Source: Usitatibacter palustris
GTDB lineage: Bacteria > Pseudomonadota > Gammaproteobacteria > Burkholderiales > Usitatibacteraceae
Length of the DNA stretch: 64,000 nt
Assembly: GCF_013003985.1 (NCBI RefSeq)
Contig: NZ_CP053073.1
Coordinates: 868,001-932,000 of the forward strand
Reading direction: 5' to 3'
Shown here: positions 59,188-64,000 of the stretch, piece after piece
Layout of the letters: the number at the start of each line of letters is the position of its first letter
How positions within the stretch are numbered: the first letter of the stretch is position 1
Translations under genes and position numbers: made by a program
Notes under the pieces: model-generated
The model's input: only the letters and a program-made list of their open reading frames with translations
What the model was told of the DNA's origin: nothing
Databases searched by the model: none

Positions 59188-59910
59188 ATGAAAACTCCAG
59201 AAGCCGCTGCACCGCCACGCCAGTACAAGTACTTCGAGTTCGTGATGGTGGCGTTCGTCACCATCCTCGTCTGCTCCAACCTGATCGGCCCGGCGAAGGC
59301 CTCGCAGCTCGACCTGCCATTGGTCGGCGTGATCACGTTCGGCGCGGGCGTGCTGTTCTTCCCGATCTCGTACGTGTTCGGCGACATCCTCACCGAGGTG
59401 TACGGCTACAAGCGCTCGCGCCGCGTCATCTGGGCGGGCTTCGCCGCGCTCGCGTTCGCGTCGTTCATGGCCTGGGTGGTGGTCTCGCTGCCGCCCGCGC
59501 CGTTCTGGAAGAACCAGGCGGCCTACGAGGTGGCCTTCGGCAACGCCTGGCGCGTCGCACTCGCCTCGATGTTTGCCTACATGTGCGGGGAGTTCGTGAA
59601 CTCGTTCACGCTCGCGAAGATGAAGATCCTCACCGCGGGCAAGTGGCTCTGGTCACGCACCATCGGCTCGACGATCGTCGGCGAGGCGGTGGATTCGGCG
59701 CTGTTCTATCCGCTCGCCTTCTGGGGCACCGGCATCATTCCCGACGACAAGCTGCCGCTGGTGATGGCGTCGCAGTTCGTCACGAAAGTGGCCGTCGAGG
59801 TCGTCTTCACGCCCGCGACCTACGCCATCGTGAAGTTCCTGAAGCGCGCCGAGGGCGAGGACTACTACGACCGCGAGACCAACTTCACGCCGTTCTCGCT
59901 GAAGGTGTGA
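59188..59910 (+). CDS. yhhQ: queuosine-precursor transporter (YhhQ/DUF165)
   Basis: 240 residues, six membrane segments. YKYFEFVMVAFVTILVCSNLIG, FFPISYVFGDILTEVYGYKRSRRVIW and STIVGEAVDSALFYPLAFWG are DUF165/QPTR signatures. YhhQ imports preQ0/preQ1 across the inner membrane. With QueF (28.2 kb) the cell can use both imported and home-made preQ0. Transcribed alone after the repeat element. Confidence 0.93.
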   Translation: MKTPEAAAPPRQYKYFEFVMVAFVTILVCSNLIGPAKASQLDLPLVGVITFGAGVLFFPISYVFGDILTEVYGYKRSRRVIWAGFAALAFASFMAWVVVSLPPAPFWKNQAAYEVAFGNAWRVALASMFAYMCGEFVNSFTLAKMKILTAGKWLWSRTIGSTIVGEAVDSALFYPLAFWGTGIIPDDKLPLVMASQFVTKVAVEVVFTPATYAIVKFLKRAEGEDYYDRETNFTPFSLKV

Positions 59911-60309
59911 TCAGCGGATGACGACCTTGCCCTCGACGACCTTCACCTGGTCGCCTTCGCGGATGTTGTCGGCCTCGGCCTGGATCACGACGCGAAAGCG
60001 GCCGTCGTCCAGGCGCACGATGATCTCGTAGCTCACGACCGGCGGCTTCTCGTTCTCCTGCGCGTCGTTGGAGGAGCCCACCGTGGGCTTGCCCGCTCCC
60101 TTGCCCAGCGGAATCGTCGCGACGAATCCCGAGGGCTTGGACTTGTCCACCTCCGTGGGGCGCGTTTCCTTCTCGACGCGCTTCACGCTGCGCACCACGC
60201 CGCATTCGGCGCACTTCACCAGCACGGACGACTCGGGCGGCTTGTCGGAAGGGCTCTGTGCCCAGGCGAGCGGGGCGGCGAGCAGCAGGCAGGTGGCAAT
60301 TCGTCTCAT
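59911..60309 (-). CDS. exported protein related to SlyB-type lipoproteins but without glycine zipper
   Basis: 132 residues. Signal peptide (MRRIATCLLLAAPLAWAQ), then CAECGVVRSVKRVEKE, and a C-terminal beta segment SYEIIVRLDDGRFRVVIQAEADNIREGDQVKVV. The first and last segments match the flanks of glycine-zipper (SlyB/Pcp-like) outer-membrane proteins, but the glycine zipper expected between them is replaced by a short charged linker. The Cys in the signal region lacks a lipobox consensus. Function unknown. Confidence 0.75.
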   Translation of the reverse strand: MRRIATCLLLAAPLAWAQSPSDKPPESSVLVKCAECGVVRSVKRVEKETRPTEVDKSKPSGFVATIPLGKGAGKPTVGSSNDAQENEKPPVVSYEIIVRLDDGRFRVVIQAEADNIREGDQVKVVEGKVVIR

Positions 60310-60408
60310 GATCCTTCTCCCAAGCTTCGTATGATGGTTTTGTCGCCATTCTAGCCTTGCGGCGCGACAGTCACCGGTCCTTCGAGCGCGCTCAGGCAAA
60401 ATGGCACC

Positions 60409-62673
60409 GTGCACCCCTCAGATGACAGGATCCGGACCGTGAAATCGCCCTCCGCCGCCCGGCGCGTCGCCGCGCTGGCACTGCTTGCCCTGTGCGCCGC
60501 AACCGCGCTCGCGCAAACCCCTCCGCCCGCCCGTCCGAAGATCGGCCTCGTGCTCGGTGGAGGCGGCGCCCGCGGCTCCGCGCACATGGGCATCCTCGAG
60601 GTGCTCGAGGAGAACCGCATCGTGGTCGATTGCGTCGCCGGCACCAGCATGGGGGCGCTCGTGGCGGGCGCGTACGTGGCCGGTGTTGCGCCTGCCGAGA
60701 TGAAGGAGCTCATCCGCAAGACCGACTGGGCCGCGATCTTCGACGACAGCGCCGGGCGCGACCTCGTGAACCTGCGCAGGAAGCAGCTCGACGACCGCTT
60801 CTTCTCGGGACTGGAATTCGGCGTGGGCAAGGACGGCATGCGCTACCGCGAAGGCGCGATCGCCGGCGAGAAGATCAAGCTCTTCTTCAACCAGCTCGTC
60901 CGCGTGGATCTGGGCGAGCGCTCCATCGAAGAGCTGCCGCTGCCGCTCACGCTGATCGCGACCGACATCGGCACGGGCGAGCGCGTGGCGATTCGCTCCG
61001 GGAACCTCACCTCGGCCATGCGCGCGAGCATGTCGGTGCCCGGTGCGCTGGCCCCCGTGACGCGCGAAGGCCGCAAGCTCGTCGACGGCGGGCTCGTGGA
61101 CAACGTACCCATCGGCGAAGTACGCGAGCGCTGCAACGCCGACGTAGTGATCGCCGTGAACGTGGGCTCGCCGATGATGAAGCCCGACGAAGTGACCGGC
61201 GTGCTGAGCGTGGTGGGGCAGATGGTGAACCTGCTCGCCGAGCAGAACGTCGCCCGTTCGCTCGAGCTGCTGCGCCCGCAGGACATCTACATCCGTCCCG
61301 AGCTCGGCGACCTCACGGCCGCGGACTTCGGCCGCCAGATGGAAGGTGCGGAGATGGGGCGCAAGGCCGCCCTGCAGGTCATCGACCGCCTGAAGAAACT
61401 TTCCTCGCCGCCGCACGTGTATCGCGATTGGCGCGCGAGCGTGCGCTTCACGGCGCCGGCGCAGTCGCCGACGATCGACGAAGTCCAGATCGGCGACACG
61501 CGCTTCGTGAACCCGGATTCCATCAAGGCGGGTGTGCGCTCGGAAGTCGGCAAGCCGCTCGATGCGAAGGCGCTTGCCCATGACCTCGTGTGGGTCTACA
61601 GCCAGGGCGACTTGCAGGGCCTCGACTACTCCGTAGCGCGCGAGCGCGACAAGACGATCCTGCGCATCACGCCCGTGGAGAAACCGTGGGGTCCGGACTA
61701 CGTGCGCTTCGGCCTCAACTTCGCCTCCGACTTCGAGAGCGAGGCCGACTACAACATCCGCGCCCTCTACCGTCAGACCTGGCTCAACAAGCTGGGCGGC
61801 GAGTGGCTCGTGGGCGCGCAGCTGGGCAGCGAGCAGCTCCTGGCCACCGAGCTGTACCAGCCGCTCGACTACCGGCAGCTCACGTTCGTGCGGCCCTACG
61901 TGAGCACGCAGATGTCCAAGTTCGGCCTCTACCTCGACGGCGATCGCGTGGCCGAATACCGGACCCGCGAATCGCACATCGGTCTGGACGCCGGGGTGAA
62001 CCTGGGCATCTACGGGCAGGCGAAGGCGGGCTACATCTGGCGCAAGGGGAAGTCGAAGCTCGACACGGGCCTCTCGATCTTCCCGAACGTGGGCGAGGAC
62101 GTGAGCGGCATCATGGCGAGCGTCAATCTCGACACGCAGGACCAGGCGTTCTTCCCGACGCGCGGCTATCGCGCCACGCTCGATTACTTCAACGCGCGCA
62201 AGACGGCCGTGAACGGCGTCGAGGACGACGACTTCAAGCCCTACTGGCGCACCGAGGGCGGCGGGGAGATTGCCCTCAGCAAGGGCGACTTCACGCTCGT
62301 CGCCGCGGCCCAGGCCGGCAAGGTCTCTTCCTCCGACGTTCCGTTGAGCGACATCTTCACGCTGGGCGGGCCGCGCCGTCTCTCGGGGTTCGCCAACGGC
62401 CAGATCCTGGGCTCGGAGTACACCTACGGACGCCTCGAAGGACAGTGGCGCCTCACCAAGCCGATGCCGCTGATCGGCCTCAACCTGATCGCCGGCGCGA
62501 TGATCGAAGCGGGGCGGATGAAGGATCCGATCAACGAGCCGAACCTGAAGGGCTGGCAGAACTCGTTCGGCGCATACATCGCGGCCAATACATTCTTCGG
62601 TCCGGTGTACCTCGGTTACGGCGACTCCACCAACGGCAAGAGCCGGATCTACCTGTTCATCGGAACGCCGTAA
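60409..62673 (+). CDS. patatin-like phospholipase fused to an outer-membrane beta-barrel
   Basis: 754 residues. Signal region (about 13-36), patatin domain with GGGGARGSAH (oxyanion), GTSMG (catalytic Ser80) and VDGGLVDNVP (Asp226), a POTRA-like domain (about 355-415), and a C-terminal barrel with DTQDQAFFPTRGYRATLDY and SEYTYGRLEGQWRL. This is the PlpD-type (type Vd) architecture, where the barrel anchors or exports the lipase. The usual C-terminal aromatic is near the end (YLFIGTP). Start GTG at 60409 or 60439. Confidence 0.9.
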   Translation: MHPSDDRIRTVKSPSAARRVAALALLALCAATALAQTPPPARPKIGLVLGGGGARGSAHMGILEVLEENRIVVDCVAGTSMGALVAGAYVAGVAPAEMKELIRKTDWAAIFDDSAGRDLVNLRRKQLDDRFFSGLEFGVGKDGMRYREGAIAGEKIKLFFNQLVRVDLGERSIEELPLPLTLIATDIGTGERVAIRSGNLTSAMRASMSVPGALAPVTREGRKLVDGGLVDNVPIGEVRERCNADVVIAVNVGSPMMKPDEVTGVLSVVGQMVNLLAEQNVARSLELLRPQDIYIRPELGDLTAADFGRQMEGAEMGRKAALQVIDRLKKLSSPPHVYRDWRASVRFTAPAQSPTIDEVQIGDTRFVNPDSIKAGVRSEVGKPLDAKALAHDLVWVYSQGDLQGLDYSVARERDKTILRITPVEKPWGPDYVRFGLNFASDFESEADYNIRALYRQTWLNKLGGEWLVGAQLGSEQLLATELYQPLDYRQLTFVRPYVSTQMSKFGLYLDGDRVAEYRTRESHIGLDAGVNLGIYGQAKAGYIWRKGKSKLDTGLSIFPNVGEDVSGIMASVNLDTQDQAFFPTRGYRATLDYFNARKTAVNGVEDDDFKPYWRTEGGGEIALSKGDFTLVAAAQAGKVSSSDVPLSDIFTLGGPRRLSGFANGQILGSEYTYGRLEGQWRLTKPMPLIGLNLIAGAMIEAGRMKDPINEPNLKGWQNSFGAYIAANTFFGPVYLGYGDSTNGKSRIYLFIGTP

Positions 62674-62674
62674 A

Positions 62675-62779
62675 AAATAAGTGGGGTCAGACTCGACTTA
62701 ATTTAATTCTGTGGATAACTGGGGTCAGGCTCCAGTTATCCACAGAATTAAATTAAGTCGAGTCTGACCCCACTTATTT
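62675..62779. repeat. 105-bp palindromic element, second full copy
   Basis: Two perfect 48-bp arms flank a 9-base loop (GGTCAGGCT). The outer 29 bases match the copy at 40196; the inner part differs in a few places (AATTCTGTGG here, GATTCTGGGG there), but both arms changed together, so the pairing is kept. It begins one base after the patatin gene stop, and the DUF2007 stop codon on the other strand (62774-62776) is inside it. Confidence 0.93.
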
Positions 62780-63073
62780 CCCGCAGGACCAGCACAGCTC
62801 GAACGAGCCGGGGTTCTCCTCGCCGCACGCGTCGCAATTCCACGGCGATGCGTTGGCGTTCAGCTTGAGGTAATCGTCGATCATCAGGCGCGCGCGCTCG
62901 GCGTGCCCGGGGTCCTCGACCCAGAGCTGCGGCGTGGCCTGGTCGGGCGGCAGTTCCCCGGCGATGCTCGAGGCGTTCGCGTTGAGGATGCGCGCGCGAA
63001 TCCCGCCGACCGCGAGGCGGTCGGCGAGAAGCTGCGCTTCGGGAAGGTTTGCGGCGGAGAAGACGCGCTTCAG
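62774..63073 (-). CDS. DUF2007 protein with C-terminal zinc ribbon, CTG start
   Basis: 99 residues. KRVFSAANLPEAQLLADRL, GIRARILNANASSIAGELP and PQLWVEDPGHAERA are the DUF2007 fold (putative signal-transducing domain); CDACG at 80-84 and CWSCG at 94-98 form a zinc ribbon. No ATG, GTG or TTG precedes the domain in frame. The only fitting start is CTG at 63073, which overlaps the stop of the upstream gene as CTGA, like the ATGA overlaps elsewhere in the window. The TAA stop is supplied by the palindromic element. Confidence 0.72.
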   Translation of the reverse strand: MKRVFSAANLPEAQLLADRLAVGGIRARILNANASSIAGELPPDQATPQLWVEDPGHAERARLMIDDYLKLNANASPWNCDACGEENPGSFELCWSCGK

Positions 63074-64000
63074 AAGCGAATCGCGACCGAGGCGGTGAAG
63101 CCTTCCTCGGACTGGCCTTCGCGCTTCGCGACGTTGTAGTACGCGATGCCCAGCGCGCCCCAGGAGAACTGGCCCGTCACGCCTACGTTGCTCGTGATGA
63201 AGCTCGTGTCCGGCTGGTAGCCCGGCAGGTCGTAGCCGTTGTTCGTGGCCATCGAGACCGGCGTCGCGCTCATGAAGCGCTCGTCGTCACGGCGTTCCTT
63301 GTCGACCGTCACGCGCACCCACGGCGTCCAGCGGCCGAGGGTGATCGAGGCGCGGCCACCGGCGCTCCACACCTCGGAGCGGCGCTTGAACGCGCCGTAG
63401 CGCAGGTTGGCCGAGCCCGCGCCGGTTTCCTCGAAGCCGTTCATGTCGACGTTCTGGATCATCACGCTCGCGACCGGGCCGATCGAGAACTTGTCGAGCT
63501 GGAAGTCGTAGCCACCGCCGACGTAGGCCGACGTGTTGGTTCCTTCGGTGCTGGCCGTCGTCGTGCGCACGACGTTGCCGATGTTGAACTGGCGGCGAAT
63601 GTCGTTCCATTCGATGTCGCCGTACGTGAGCGCGGCATCGAAGAACAGGCCGTCGAGGCGCACGCCGCCGAGGACCGAGATCGCGTTCTCGCGCGTGCGG
63701 TAGTTGCCGGCGCTGTTGCCGAAGCTCGCCTTCGCTTCGTTGCGGCCGGCGGCGAGGCCGAGGGTCAGCGTCTCCGAGGCGCGAACCGTCACGCCACCGG
63801 TGACGGCACGCACGTCGTTGCCCACACCCACGACGCCGCGGCTGGGATCGATGTCGTATTCGCCATCGACCGCTGAACCGAAGATCGTCCACTGGCCCTG
63901 AGCTGCCGCCTGGCCGGTGGTGATGCCGTCGCGCAGCGAGCGGACATGCGCGTTACGCGCACCGAGTGCCGATTCGGGCAGCAGCGTCATCTGCACCGGG
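63070..64000 (-). CDS. autotransporter-type outer-membrane beta-barrel, C-terminal part
   Basis: At least 310 residues, open at the right edge. Alternating-hydrophobicity strands (VRAVTGGVTVRASETLTLGLAAGRN, AISVLGGVRLDGLFFDAALTYGDI, TSAYVGGGYDFQLDKFSIGPVAS), and a final Phe (SVAIRF), match the C-terminal autotransporter domain. The passenger lies outside the window, so its role is unknown. It overlaps the DUF2007 start by 4 bases. Confidence 0.85.
   Translation of the reverse strand, partial: PVQMTLLPESALGARNAHVRSLRDGITTGQAAAQGQWTIFGSAVDGEYDIDPSRGVVGVGNDVRAVTGGVTVRASETLTLGLAAGRNEAKASFGNSAGNYRTRENAISVLGGVRLDGLFFDAALTYGDIEWNDIRRQFNIGNVVRTTTASTEGTNTSAYVGGGYDFQLDKFSIGPVASVMIQNVDMNGFEETGAGSANLRYGAFKRRSEVWSAGGRASITLGRWTPWVRVTVDKERRDDERFMSATPVSMATNNGYDLPGYQPDTSFITSNVGVTGQFSWGALGIAYYNVAKREGQSEEGFTASVAIRF

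Overview
The window reads as one chromosomal segment of a free-living betaproteobacterium with high G+C (roughly two thirds G+C by eye, strong G/C third-position bias). The evidence is gene order: map/glnD divergent from rpsB-tsf-pyrH-frr-uppS-cdsA-dxr-rseP-bamA-ompH-lpxD-fabZ-lpxA-lpxB-rnhB-TrmH; the succinylase lysine genes dapC-dapD-dapE with prmB; and rnm-yciO-site-2 protease-trpS-scpA-scpB-rluB. A Nitrosomonadales/Usitatibacter-like lineage is my best guess, but this is inference. I found no tRNA, rRNA, CRISPR array, prophage or complete insertion sequence.

Layout. 1-1.4 kb: BolA-family end, yciB and a hypothetical gene on the minus strand. 1.4-8.9 kb: plus-strand operon from an RNase AM-like PHP phosphatase through rluB. 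8.9-17.5 kb: accessory and metabolic genes in both directions (LysR regulator, DUF2917, isochorismatase-like protein, DUF1801/DUF1428/YCII trio, ChaC-pdxH-VOC, class II aldolase, BASS transporter, di-haem oxidoreductase). 17.7-23.8 kb: minus-strand dapC-dapD-pilU-two Mpo1-like genes-dapE-prmB, chained by 4-base overlaps. 23.8-28.6 kb: minus-strand glycan-modification block (methyltransferase, double GT2, GT4) behind queF. 28.6-40.2 kb: a methyltransferase and then smc-zipA-ligA-galU-phosphoribosyltransferase-phosphorylase-def and small exported or membrane proteins. 40.3-43.7 kb: map-glnD on minus. 43.8-59 kb: translation, isoprenoid and envelope operon from rpsB to a TrmH-family methyltransferase. 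59-64 kb: queuosine-precursor transporter, a small exported protein, a patatin/beta-barrel protein, DUF2007 and the end of an autotransporter-like barrel.

How it works together. The 43.8-59 kb block couples ribosome supply (S2, EF-Ts, RRF) with envelope synthesis: undecaprenyl phosphate, CDP-diacylglycerol, MEP isoprenoids, RseP, BamA/OmpH and lipid A. The dap genes make meso-diaminopimelate for peptidoglycan and lysine.

Non-coding structure is the most unusual part. Three copies of a palindromic element sit between convergent genes, flush with or inside the stop codons on both sides. A second family of 31-32-bp repeats occurs once between cdsA and dxr, where it supplies the dxr start codon, and once as an inverted pair that encodes the last residues and stop of the TrmH-family gene. 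Directly before lpxA, four perfect 15-bp repeats each spell a four-codon ORF, the last overlapping the lpxA start. Other oddities are a DUF1801 gene with no stop at its end, an isochorismatase-like protein with Gly at the catalytic Asp position, and a DUF2007 gene whose only possible start is CTG in a CTGA overlap.
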